Of a stretch of 64,000 nt of DNA, positions 27,086 through 34,890 are shown in pieces. The notes under the pieces were generated by a model. That model saw only the letters and a list, made by a program, of their open reading frames with translations, ran no database searches and was not told the origin of the DNA. The stretch comes from AC-32 sp963736055. Its GTDB lineage: Bacteria > Actinomycetota > Thermoleophilia > Gaiellales > Gaiellaceae. Positions within the stretch are counted from its first letter, which is position 1, and each line of letters starts with the position of its first letter. The stretch spans positions 1,054,001 to 1,118,000 of the forward strand of contig CAVTNM010000008.1 of assembly GCA_963736055.1 (NCBI GenBank), in the 5' to 3' direction. The translations under genes were made by a program, and so were the position numbers.

Positions 27086-28274
27086 ACCGCGTCGCCTCCT
27101 CGGAGCCGCCGGTCGCATCACCCGCGCTGTAGGAGTGGGCTCCGGCGCCGGCGAGCTGGCCCGCGTCGACGATCAGGTACTCCTCGCGGATCGGCCTCCC
27201 GTCGAACCAGCACTCGAGAATCTCGCGAGTGCCCGCTGCGTAGCGCGTCTGGGCCGAGAGGCTCGAACCGGAGATGTGCGGCGTCATCCCGTGGTGGGGC
27301 ATCGTCCGCCAGGGGTGATCGGCCGGCGCCGGCTGCGGGAACCAGACGTCGCCCGCATAGGCGGCCAGCTGACCCGACTCGCAGGCGGCCGCGACGGCGT
27401 CCCGATCGCAGATCTTCCCGCGGGCGGTGTTGACGAGATACGCGCCGCGCTTCATCCGGCCGATCAGCTCCGCGTCGAAGAGGTGCTCCGTCTCGGGATG
27501 GAGCGGCGCGTTGATCGTGACCACGTCGCAGACCTCCACGAGCGACTCGACGTCCGGGTGGTAGGTGACGCCCAGCTCCTCTTCCGTCTCCTTCGGGAGC
27601 CGGTGCCGGTCGGTGTAGTGGAGACCGACCTCGAACGGCTTCAGCCGGCGCATGACCGCCGAGCCGATGCGCCCTGCTCCAACGGTTCCCACCTGCATGC
27701 CTTCCAGGTCGTACGAGCGGGACACGCAGTCGGCGATGTTCCAGCCCCCGTCGACGACCCACTGGTACGACGGGATGTAGTTGCGCACGAGGGCCAGGAT
27801 CGCCATCACCACGTGCTCGGAGACGCTGATGCTGTTGCAGTAGGTCACCTCGGCGACGGTGATGCCGCTGTCGATCGCCGCCTGGAGATCGACGTGGTCC
27901 GAGCCGATTCCCGCGGTCACGGCGAGCTTGAGGTCGGGCGCCTTCGCGATCCGCTCGGCGGTCAGGTACGCGGGCCAGAACGGCTGCGAGATCACGATCT
28001 CGGCCGATGGGAGCTCCCGCTCGAAGACGGAGTCGGGCCCGTCCTTGTCGGCGGTGACGATCAGCTCGTGGCCGCGCTCCTCGACGAAGCTCCGCAGGCC
28101 GAGCTCGCCGGACACGCTTCCGAGCAGGTCGCCCGGAGTGAAGTCGATCGCCTCGGGAGTCGGCGTCGTCTGGCCGCCGTAGTAGCCCTCGATCTTCGGA
28201 ATGCCGTCTCGCGCGTACTCCGGCGGGTAACCGGTCACGGGATCGTCGTAGAGCACACAGAGGATGTTCGCCAT
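27072..28274 (-). CDS. fdh: NAD-dependent formate dehydrogenase
   Basis: The 400-residue protein is colinear with methylotroph NAD-formate dehydrogenase (about 400 aa). Diagnostic segments include ILCVLYDDPVTGYPPEYARD, SDKDGPDSVFER-type text (TADKDGPDSVFERELPSAE), VISQPFWPAYLT, TAGIGSDHVDLQAAID, EVTYCNSISVSEHVVM, the NAD motif GAGRIGSAV, LVNTARGKICDRD, WFPQPAPADHPWRTMP and GMTPHISGSSLSAQTRYAAG with the catalytic His. It oxidises formate to CO2 with NAD. The usual Cys before PLHPETEH is Ala (INAPLHPETEH). ATG follows a ggag sequence 8 nt upstream. It stands alone, convergent with peptidase E. Confidence 0.96.
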   Translation of the reverse strand: MANILCVLYDDPVTGYPPEYARDGIPKIEGYYGGQTTPTPEAIDFTPGDLLGSVSGELGLRSFVEERGHELIVTADKDGPDSVFERELPSAEIVISQPFWPAYLTAERIAKAPDLKLAVTAGIGSDHVDLQAAIDSGITVAEVTYCNSISVSEHVVMAILALVRNYIPSYQWVVDGGWNIADCVSRSYDLEGMQVGTVGAGRIGSAVMRRLKPFEVGLHYTDRHRLPKETEEELGVTYHPDVESLVEVCDVVTINAPLHPETEHLFDAELIGRMKRGAYLVNTARGKICDRDAVAAACESGQLAAYAGDVWFPQPAPADHPWRTMPHHGMTPHISGSSLSAQTRYAAGTREILECWFDGRPIREEYLIVDAGQLAGAGAHSYSAGDATGGSEEATRFKAR

Positions 28275-28429
28275 GGGGTCTGCTCCATCGGTTGGCGTTG
28301 CGACGTCCCGGTGGAGGCACGTCGGGCCGGTGTTGGTCGCCGGCCGGGGCGCAGCCTAGAGGATCACTCGCCGTCGGTCGCCGACGGTCGTTCGCCGGCG
28401 CGACAGAAGCTGGTTTACTTCGCCGGCCG
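28275..28429. promoter_or_regulatory. Divergent intergenic region between fdh and S9 peptidase
   Basis: This 155-bp gap holds the 5' regions of both divergent genes. I see a tandem motif (gccgtcggtcgccgacggtcg near 28370-28390) that forms an imperfect dyad and could be an operator. No clear -10/-35 boxes stand out. Confidence 0.3.
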
Positions 28430-30397
28430 ATGCGACCGGAGGACGTCTACGAGCTCCGCTGGGCCGCCGATCCGCGGATCGCGCCCGACGGGACGACTGT
28501 CGCCTACGTCGCCTGGGCCGTCGATCGGGAGGAGAACGATTACTCGAGCTCGATCTGGCTCGCTCCCCTCGACGGCTCCGAGCCGGCGCAGCCGTTCACG
28601 TCGAGCGGGAAGCAGGACGCCGCTCCTCGCTGGTCTCCGGACGGCAACCGTCTGGCCTTCGTGTCGAACCGGGCCGGCAAGACCAAGCAGCTGTACGTGA
28701 TCCCGGTGACGGGCGGCGAGGCACGCCGGCTCACCGATCTCGCCGAGGACGTTACCGAGCCGGTCTGGTCGCCCGACGGGACGCGACTGGCTTTCACCGT
28801 CCGCGTCCGTGACCCCGAGTACGACGAGGAGGACGAGAAGCGACGGCGCCCCCGGCGGTTCACGCGACTGCAGTTCAAGCTCGACAGCGAAGGCTGGATC
28901 GGTGATCGCCGCCGTCACGTCTTCACCGTTCCCGCCGACGGCTCGGAGCCGCCCACGCAGGTCACGCACGGCGACTACGAGGACGTCAACCCGCAGTGGT
29001 CTCCGGACGGCCGGCGCATCGTGTTCGCGTCTGCGCGCCAGGACGACTGGGACGTCGAGATGTTCAAGGACCTTCACCTCGTCGGCGTCGAGGGCGGTGA
29101 GCCGGTGGCGCTCACGAAGGGGGACGCGTGGTACGAGGCTCCGGCCTGGTCGCCGGACGGATCCTCGATCGCCTGCCGCTTCGGCCCGGGCGGCTTCGAC
29201 TTTCCGCGCCACGGCCAGATCGCCGTGCTCGACGCGGGGACCGGCGAGCCGCGGCTCCTGACGACCTCGCTCGACCGGAACTGCGCCCCGTACCCCGAGG
29301 TGCGCGAGCCGGTGTGGGACGGCGACTCGGTGCTGTTCGTGCTGGAGGACAGCGGCAACAGGCCCCTGTACCGGGTGCGCGCCGACGGAAGCGCCCCGCC
29401 CGAGCCCGTGGTGGACGGCGAGCTGAGCATCGCGGGGTTCGACTGCGTCGGCGGGCAGATCGTGCATGCCGCGTCTCTGCCGACGACTCCCTCGGAGCTG
29501 TACCTGGGCGACACGCGGCTGACCGAGGTCACGACGCCGTTCACGAGCGGACGCGAGCTCGCAGAGCCCGAGCGGTTCACGGCGGTCTCGGCCGACGGCT
29601 CGGAGGTCGAGGCCTGGCTGATGCGGCCGCTCGGCTTCGACGCCTCGCGCCGCTACCCGGTCCTGCTGAACGTCCACGGCGGCCCCTTCTCGCAGTACGG
29701 GAACACGTTCTTCGACGAGTTCCAGGTCTACTCCGAGGCGGGCTACGTCGTCGTCTACTCGAACCCGCGCGGCTCGTCCGGGTACAGCGAGGAGTGGGGC
29801 AGGGCGATCCGCGGGCCGGTCGAGGACGGGCCCGGCTGGGGCACCGTCGACTACGAGGACGTCATGGCGGTCGTCGACGAGGCGCTCCAGCGGTTCGACT
29901 TCTGCGACCCCGAGCGCCTGGGCGTGCTCGGCGGCTCCTACGGCGGCTACATGACCTCGTGGATCGTGGGGCACACCGACCGCTTCCGCGCGGCCTGCTC
30001 GGAACGGGCGGTGAACAACTTCGTGCTCGAGGGCGGCTCGAGCGACATCAGCCACGCGACGAAGAGCTTCGTCGGCGCCCACTGGTTCGAGGCGCCCGAG
30101 GCTTACCTCAAGCTCTCGCCCTCGAGCTATGCGGCGGACATCACTACGCCGCTCCTGATCCTGCACTCGGAGGACGACCTCCGCTGCCCGATCGGGAACG
30201 CGGAGGACCTGTTCGCGATCCTGCGCATCCTGCGGCGTGAGGTCGAGCTCGTGCGCTTTCCGGTGGAGTCGCACGAGCTGACACGGTCGGGCTCGCCGGT
30301 CCACCGCCAGATGCGCTTCGACGTGATCCTCGAGTTCTTCGAGCGCCACCTGAGCCCGGGCGAGGTGCGCGAGCCCGAGCGCACCGCGGTCGGCTAG
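28430..30397 (+). CDS. S9 family prolyl oligopeptidase
   Basis: The 655-residue protein has an N-terminal WD40-like beta-propeller with repeated WSPDG blades (PRWSPDGNRLAF, VWSPDGTRLAF, PQWSPDGRRIVF, AWSPDGSSIA) and a C-terminal alpha/beta hydrolase domain with Ser in GGSYGGYMTSW, Asp in LHSEDDLRCP and His in ESHELTR. This is the acylaminoacyl-peptidase/DPP-type S9C arrangement. No signal peptide is seen, so it is likely cytoplasmic. ATG at 28430 begins RPEDVYELRW, the usual family start. It overlaps the convergent nitrilase by 4 bp. Confidence 0.95.
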   Translation: MRPEDVYELRWAADPRIAPDGTTVAYVAWAVDREENDYSSSIWLAPLDGSEPAQPFTSSGKQDAAPRWSPDGNRLAFVSNRAGKTKQLYVIPVTGGEARRLTDLAEDVTEPVWSPDGTRLAFTVRVRDPEYDEEDEKRRRPRRFTRLQFKLDSEGWIGDRRRHVFTVPADGSEPPTQVTHGDYEDVNPQWSPDGRRIVFASARQDDWDVEMFKDLHLVGVEGGEPVALTKGDAWYEAPAWSPDGSSIACRFGPGGFDFPRHGQIAVLDAGTGEPRLLTTSLDRNCAPYPEVREPVWDGDSVLFVLEDSGNRPLYRVRADGSAPPEPVVDGELSIAGFDCVGGQIVHAASLPTTPSELYLGDTRLTEVTTPFTSGRELAEPERFTAVSADGSEVEAWLMRPLGFDASRRYPVLLNVHGGPFSQYGNTFFDEFQVYSEAGYVVVYSNPRGSSGYSEEWGRAIRGPVEDGPGWGTVDYEDVMAVVDEALQRFDFCDPERLGVLGGSYGGYMTSWIVGHTDRFRAACSERAVNNFVLEGGSSDISHATKSFVGAHWFEAPEAYLKLSPSSYAADITTPLLILHSEDDLRCPIGNAEDLFAILRILRREVELVRFPVESHELTRSGSPVHRQMRFDVILEFFERHLSPGEVREPERTAVG

Positions 30398-31305
30398 GCC
30401 CGCCGCTCCAGCCCGAGCACGTCGGGCCGGTGGTAGTGCCCGACCGGGTCGAAGCGCTGCCGCTCCTCCGCGAGCCGCTGGGGGTCGAGCTCGGCGTAGA
30501 GGATCCCCTCCTCGTCGTAGAGCGGCCCTGCGAGGTAGGCGCCGTCGGGCCCGAGGATGGCCGAGCCGCCCCGGCCGATCACGTCGATTCCGTCCAGGAG
30601 CGAGCGCAGCGGGAAGTCGTCGGGGTAGCTGGCGGCGCGCTGGAAGTGCGAGGGCGCGATCACGAACGCGCGGGACTCGCGCGCGATGTGGACGAGCGTC
30701 GACTGCCACGCGTCGCCGTCGTCTGCGGTCGAGGCGATGTACAGCTCGACCCCGGACTCGTAGAGGGCGAAGCGCGCGAGCGGCATGTAGTTCTCCCAGC
30801 AGATGAGACCGCCGATGCGGCCGAGCGGGGTGTCGACGGCCTCGAGCCCGCCGCCGTCTCCGGGTCCCCAGACGAGCCGCTCGTGGTTCGTGGGCACGAG
30901 CTTGCGGTGCTTGAGCGCGAGCTCCCCGTCGGGAGAGTGGTAGAGGAGCGTGTTGTAGAGCGTGCCGGGCCGAGCCGGGTCCCGCTCGGTCACGCCCGTC
31001 ACGAGCCAGAGCTCGTTCTCACGTGCGATCTCGCCGAGCCGCCGCTCGGCGGGCCCGGGGATGTCGACCGCCTCGCGCGCGAGCAGCGCGAACGCCTCCT
31101 TGGCCCTCTCGTCGCCCCAGCCGGCCAGGGCCTTCGCCCAGGCCGACGAGGGGTAGACGGGAACGAACGCCTCGGGGAAGACCGCCAGCCCGGCTCCCTT
31201 GCCCGCAGCCTCAGCCGCGCCGGCGGCGAGCTTCTCGATCGTCGCGTCGCGGTCGAAGACGACCGGCTCGAGCTGGGCGCACGCGACGGTGACGGGCTCG
31301 CGCAT
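30394..31305 (-). CDS. Nitrilase/carbon-nitrogen hydrolase
   Basis: The 303-residue protein has the catalytic triad of the nitrilase superfamily: Glu in FPEAFVPVYP, Lys in LKHRKLVPT and Cys in GGLICWENYMPLAR. VTGVTERD, YNTLLYHSPDG and ICWENYMPL are typical of true nitrilases (branch 1), which hydrolyse nitriles to acids. The ATG is near a CACAAT box at 6 nt. Substrate is not defined. Confidence 0.92.
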   Translation of the reverse strand: MREPVTVACAQLEPVVFDRDATIEKLAAGAAEAAGKGAGLAVFPEAFVPVYPSSAWAKALAGWGDERAKEAFALLAREAVDIPGPAERRLGEIARENELWLVTGVTERDPARPGTLYNTLLYHSPDGELALKHRKLVPTNHERLVWGPGDGGGLEAVDTPLGRIGGLICWENYMPLARFALYESGVELYIASTADDGDAWQSTLVHIARESRAFVIAPSHFQRAASYPDDFPLRSLLDGIDVIGRGGSAILGPDGAYLAGPLYDEEGILYAELDPQRLAEERQRFDPVGHYHRPDVLGLERRA

Positions 31306-31320
31306 GCGCCGATTGTGGCG

Positions 31321-31665
31321 CTAGCGGCGCCGCACGCGCAAGACGGCTTGCATGCCGAGCGAGCGGTGGTCGGCGACCGAGCACCAGAGCCTGTAGCGGC
31401 CGGGCAGAAGCGCGACCTCGATCGTCGTGCGCCGGCCGGGCTTCGTCAGCGGCATCCGGTAGGTGCGGGTGCCGCCGAGGCGGCGCAGGCGGAGGTCGTG
31501 CACGTCCTCGCCGTCGTTCTGCAGCTCGATCTCGACCTTCCCAGCCTTCACCGAGGGCCGCGAGAGCACCAGGTGGAACTCCTGCGCGCTCACGCCGAGC
31601 CGGGCAGGGGAGGGATGCCAGCTCAGCGCGGTGGCGAGGCCGACGATCCCGATCAGCCTGTTCAT
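31321..31665 (-). CDS. Cupredoxin/plastocyanin-like secreted protein
   Basis: This 114-residue protein has a signal sequence (MNRLIGIVGLATALS) and a cupredoxin domain. Copper ligands are visible: His in DVHDLRL, and the C-terminal loop YRLWCSVADHRSLGMQ with Cys, His and Met in type-1 spacing. It is an exported blue-copper electron carrier or copper-binding protein. The start ATG overlaps the DUF1501 stop by 4 bp, so it is the last gene of a DUF1800-DUF1501-cupredoxin operon. Confidence 0.85.
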   Translation of the reverse strand: MNRLIGIVGLATALSWHPSPARLGVSAQEFHLVLSRPSVKAGKVEIELQNDGEDVHDLRLRRLGGTRTYRMPLTKPGRRTTIEVALLPGRYRLWCSVADHRSLGMQAVLRVRRR

Positions 31666-33038
31666 GCCACGAGCGAGGGCCTGGCGAACGAGCGCGCATG
31701 CGGGATGACCGCGGCGGCGTCCGTTCCGAACCACTGTTCCAGGAGCGCGGAGTAGACCCCGCGGAAATCGGCCGTGGGACGGAGGTTCCCGTCCGGGTCG
31801 AGGTTGTTGACGCCCGGGAACTCGCCGACCATCTGTCCGCGCGCGCGTGCGCCGATCAGGAACGCCGTGCCGGCGGCGCCGTGGTCGGTGCCGTCGCTGC
31901 CGTTCTCCTCCGCCCGGCGCCCGAACTCCGACCAGACGAGCGTCAGGACGCGGTTGGCGAGGCCGCGCGCCTCGAGGTCGCGCTGGAAGGCCAGCAGGCT
32001 CCTCGCGGTCACGTCCAGACCGTCCGCCAGCGCCTTCGGCTGGTCGGAATGGGTGTCGTACGAGCCGGGGGCGGTGATCGCGACACAGCGAAGCGGGAGG
32101 TTGGCGGCCAGCATCGCGGCCAGGCCGGCAAGCTGGCGCGGGAACGAGTCGTCGACGTCCGGGTACGCGACCGGGCTGCCGTAGCCGTGGTCGCTGCTCT
32201 TTGCGAAAGGCGCGAGCTGGCGGCGCAGCCGGTCGGACTGCGCGGTTGCCTTCGCCGCCTGGTTCAGGAACGGATCCTTGCGCCGGGCCCCGAGATGCGC
32301 CATCGCTCCGAGCATCCGGCTCTCCACCTCGCCCCAGACCCCGGGCGCTCCGAACGTGTACTCGTTCGGTGCCGCCAGGGAGGCCACGGGCACTCGCGTC
32401 GAGGCGAGCGAAGGCTGCAGCTGGTAGTCGAGGGAGAGTCCCTGAAGCGGGTTGTCCCGGCTGCCGGCGTGATCGAGGTAGCGGCCCATCCAGCCGCTGG
32501 CGAGCCTCGCGTCGGTTGCGCCGACCTCCCAGAAGTGGCGCGAGGTGAAGTGGGACTGATCCGGGTGCGTGTAGCCGACCGCCGGCAGGACGCTCACCTT
32601 CTTCTCCGCGTGGAGCGTGGCCAGCGGTTTCATCGACGGGTGCCAGTAGAGCCGGCTGTCCTCGGTGAACGGGGTCCCGTCGGCCGCGTCGAGCTTGAGC
32701 TTCGGGCGCAGCTTCCGGTAGGTGTCGTCGAGGGCCGGGTACAGGACCGAGAGCGAGTCGGTGCCGCCCGGCAGGAAGACCGAGACGAGGACGGGCTTGG
32801 CGGGCCCGGAGGCGGCCTGGGCGATGCCCTCCTCGAAGAGCCCGAGCTTGCCGAGGCCGTAGACCGAGAGCGCGAGGCCGAAGGCTCCCGAGACGAACGA
32901 CCGGCGGTCGAGCCCCGTTCCCGCCGGCATCGGCATTCCCGGCTCGATCGCCGGGAGCCCGCGGCCCGCTTCGGCGGCCGCCCTGCGGACGAGCGAGGCC
33001 CGGGTGAACTCGTCGCAGTGGTGGCAGGAAGAGGCCAT
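31662..33038 (-). CDS. DUF1501 family secreted protein
   Basis: The 458-residue protein begins MASSCHHCDEFTRAS and has a Tat-like segment (LDRRSFVSGAFGLALSVYGL, about 44-63). The DUF1501 core includes KPVLVSVFLPGGTDSLSVLYP, YTHPDQSHFTSRHFWEVG, ITAPGSYDTHSDQPKALADG, LVWSEFGRRAEENGSDGTDHG and an ending VYSALLEQWFG. The family is an alkaline-phosphatase-like fold without a settled biochemical role and almost always follows a DUF1800 gene. It overlaps DUF1800 by 1 bp and the cupredoxin by 4 bp. Confidence 0.93.
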   Translation of the reverse strand: MASSCHHCDEFTRASLVRRAAAEAGRGLPAIEPGMPMPAGTGLDRRSFVSGAFGLALSVYGLGKLGLFEEGIAQAASGPAKPVLVSVFLPGGTDSLSVLYPALDDTYRKLRPKLKLDAADGTPFTEDSRLYWHPSMKPLATLHAEKKVSVLPAVGYTHPDQSHFTSRHFWEVGATDARLASGWMGRYLDHAGSRDNPLQGLSLDYQLQPSLASTRVPVASLAAPNEYTFGAPGVWGEVESRMLGAMAHLGARRKDPFLNQAAKATAQSDRLRRQLAPFAKSSDHGYGSPVAYPDVDDSFPRQLAGLAAMLAANLPLRCVAITAPGSYDTHSDQPKALADGLDVTARSLLAFQRDLEARGLANRVLTLVWSEFGRRAEENGSDGTDHGAAGTAFLIGARARGQMVGEFPGVNNLDPDGNLRPTADFRGVYSALLEQWFGTDAAAVIPHARSFARPSLVA

Positions 33039-34372
33039 CAGCAGGTCTGGAGGTCGGGGGACGAGGCGAGCAGCTGCCGGAGCGCGTTCTCGACGAGCGC
33101 CGGGTACTGCTCCTTCTTCCACGATGAGTGGGCGTCGGAGAGCGCTCGATGGGCGAAGTGCTTCAGCTCCGTGTGGGTGCGGGCGGTGACCGAGGGGCCG
33201 CCCAGGAAGTTCTCGGCGCGATGGACCAGCTTGGCCGCGTTGTTCGGCAGCTTCACCTTGCCGCTGTCGAGCGCATGAGGCCGGATCGCGTACGAGGCGA
33301 TGTACCAGCGCGCGCGGAAGGTGGCGGTGTCGAGCCAGCGGCTGTCGTCCCAGCCCGAGACGTTCGGCGGGTAGAAGAGCTGCTGGCCGGCCAGACTCAT
33401 GAGCCACGTCCAGGAGTCGGTGTCGATCCCGCGCTTGAGGCCGCGCAGAAGCCCGGCGGTGTAGAGCGCCGGCGACTTGACCATTCGCGGGCCCTCGTAC
33501 AGGGCCGGGTGGCGAAGGATCGCCTCGACCACCGGGCGGATCTGGTGGCCGCTGCTCACGTAGATGTGCTCGAGCGCCCGCTTCGTCCCCCTTTTCGGGG
33601 GCACCGGGACGAAGTAGCTCCAGAGCTTCGTGACGAAGAAGGACGCGTGCAGCCGGTGGTGGACGCACAGCCGGGCCGAGTCGCGCCAGTCGAAGTGGCC
33701 GCGGTGGCCGAAGATGGTCTTCATGCCGGTGTCGTGGCGGTCCTTGTCGAAGCGGAAGCGGACCGGTCCGAGATTGTTGCTCCAGTCGTTCCGCCAACCG
33801 GTCAAGGCGCGCGCCTGCTGGCGCACGTCGTGCTCGGTGTAGCCGCGATCGGCGCCGAGGGTGAAGAGCTCCATCAGCTCGCGCGCGTAGTTCTCGTTGG
33901 GCGACCAGCGGGTGTTCTCGGTGCCCGAGAGCCAGAGCAGCATCGCCGGGTCCTTCGTCACGCGGGTCAGCAGGTCCGAGAAGGAGCCGAGCCCGTGCTC
34001 CCGGAAGAGCCGGTTCTGGCGCAGCATCAGCCGGGCCGAGTCGACCCCCTCGCGCGAGGTGGCGAACCAGTCGTGCCAGACCAGCGTCATCCGCTCGACG
34101 AGCGGCGCCGTCGTCCGGACCATCCGGTCGAGCCACCAGAGCTGGTCGTGGCCCCACCGGTCGTAGGGCGCGAGGCTCCGGCCGTCGCCGTCGTGCGGCC
34201 TCGGGCCGCGCAGCCGCCCGCTGCGCGGGTGGGTCAGCGAGTGCACCGCTCCGTGGAGACCGAGCCTGGCGAGCTTCTCGGCCTCTCCCGGGCGTGGGCC
34301 GAAACCGGCACGCCAAAGGAGGCGTTCTGCCTGCGGCTTGCCGAAATGTCCCCGGTATACGGGAGGCGGCAT
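33038..34372 (-). CDS. DUF1800 family protein
   Basis: The 444-residue protein matches DUF1800: AERLLWRAGFGPRPGEAEKLA, MTLVWHDWFATSREGV, LMLRQNRLFREHGLGSF, WSPNENYARELMELFTLG, YTEHDVRQQARALTGWRND, and QQLFYPPNVSGWDDSRWLD. DUF1800 and DUF1501 proteins occur as a pair across many phyla and are predicted to be extracytoplasmic, but no activity is established. It is the first gene of a three-gene operon with a cupredoxin, which suggests an envelope redox or polymer-modifying role. Confidence 0.93.
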   Translation of the reverse strand: MPPPVYRGHFGKPQAERLLWRAGFGPRPGEAEKLARLGLHGAVHSLTHPRSGRLRGPRPHDGDGRSLAPYDRWGHDQLWWLDRMVRTTAPLVERMTLVWHDWFATSREGVDSARLMLRQNRLFREHGLGSFSDLLTRVTKDPAMLLWLSGTENTRWSPNENYARELMELFTLGADRGYTEHDVRQQARALTGWRNDWSNNLGPVRFRFDKDRHDTGMKTIFGHRGHFDWRDSARLCVHHRLHASFFVTKLWSYFVPVPPKRGTKRALEHIYVSSGHQIRPVVEAILRHPALYEGPRMVKSPALYTAGLLRGLKRGIDTDSWTWLMSLAGQQLFYPPNVSGWDDSRWLDTATFRARWYIASYAIRPHALDSGKVKLPNNAAKLVHRAENFLGGPSVTARTHTELKHFAHRALSDAHSSWKKEQYPALVENALRQLLASSPDLQTC

Positions 34373-34492
34373 GGTTTCCTTATCGGCCGTTACGCCGATG
34401 GGTTGAACGCTCGTTCGGGCTAGGCGGCCGGTTCCCTGCCAAGCGGCGGAAATACCGGCAAAAAAGCGCCTAGAGCATCGCCCAGGCGAGAC

Positions 34493-34570
34493 CTACAAGC
34501 GCCCGCGCGAGAAGGAGCCCAGCAGGAGGAGCACCAGCACGATGATCAGGATGATCCAGAGAATCGACAC
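34493..34570 (-). CDS. 25-residue single-helix microprotein
   Basis: A tiny minus-strand frame from GTG 34570 reads SILWIILIIVLVLLLLGS then FSRGRL before a stop. It is almost entirely a membrane helix with a basic cytoplasmic end, like DUF3309-type small membrane proteins. Initiation is unproven because the upstream Shine-Dalgarno is weak. Confidence 0.5.
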   Translation of the reverse strand: MSILWIILIIVLVLLLLGSFSRGRL

Positions 34571-34633
34571 GGAGGGAGCTCCCTTCGTCGACGGCGTCGT
34601 GTTCGAGAGACAACGCTCCCGCGGCCGACGCGG

Positions 34634-34819
34634 TTACGGCGAGGAAACCTTGGTCCTTCGGCGACGCGCGAGCTGCGAGCCGGCGAGGTAGCCCAGGATC
34701 GCGAGCGCAAAGGGAACGACGTCCGGCCAGCTCTGGTCGTTGCTGAAGATGACCTCGGTGAAGAGGATCCCGATCGCGAACCCCACGATCGCGCCGAGGA
34801 TGCCAACGGCCACAGTCAA
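34634..34819 (-). CDS. Small two-helix membrane protein
   Basis: This 61-residue protein has two hydrophobic helices (VAVGILGAIVGFAIGILF and VPFALAILGYLAGSQLA) separated by a polar loop and ends in a basic tail. The TTG start at 34819 is favoured by TAAGCT 7 nt upstream, a leaderless-type box. It resembles small uncharacterised actinobacterial proteins. Its -10 box overlaps the 11-bp repeats at 34829. Confidence 0.6.
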   Translation of the reverse strand: MTVAVGILGAIVGFAIGILFTEVIFSNDQSWPDVVPFALAILGYLAGSQLARRRRTKVSSP

Positions 34820-34828
34820 CCCGGCGAG

Positions 34829-34850
34829 CTTAACGCAGTCTTAATGCGCC
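34829..34850 (+). promoter_or_regulatory. Two 11-bp direct repeats near second HtrA gene
   Basis: GCTTAACGCAG and TCTTAATGCGC are adjacent 11-mers sharing CTTAA-N-GC at the same phase. The period matches the MprA-like arrays near 11-15 kb, although the core (CTTAA) differs from TCTCA. It lies 41 bp before the HtrA start and overlaps the promoter of the divergent small membrane protein. Confidence 0.35.
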
Positions 34851-34890
34851 GCAACAGGGGCTGAACATCGCCCGGCTAGAACTACGAACT

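Noticed and set aside
29128..30240. Long alternate-frame plus-strand ORF inside the S9 peptidase
   Set aside because: Overlaps a well-defined peptidase frame and encodes only Arg/Ala-rich sequence.
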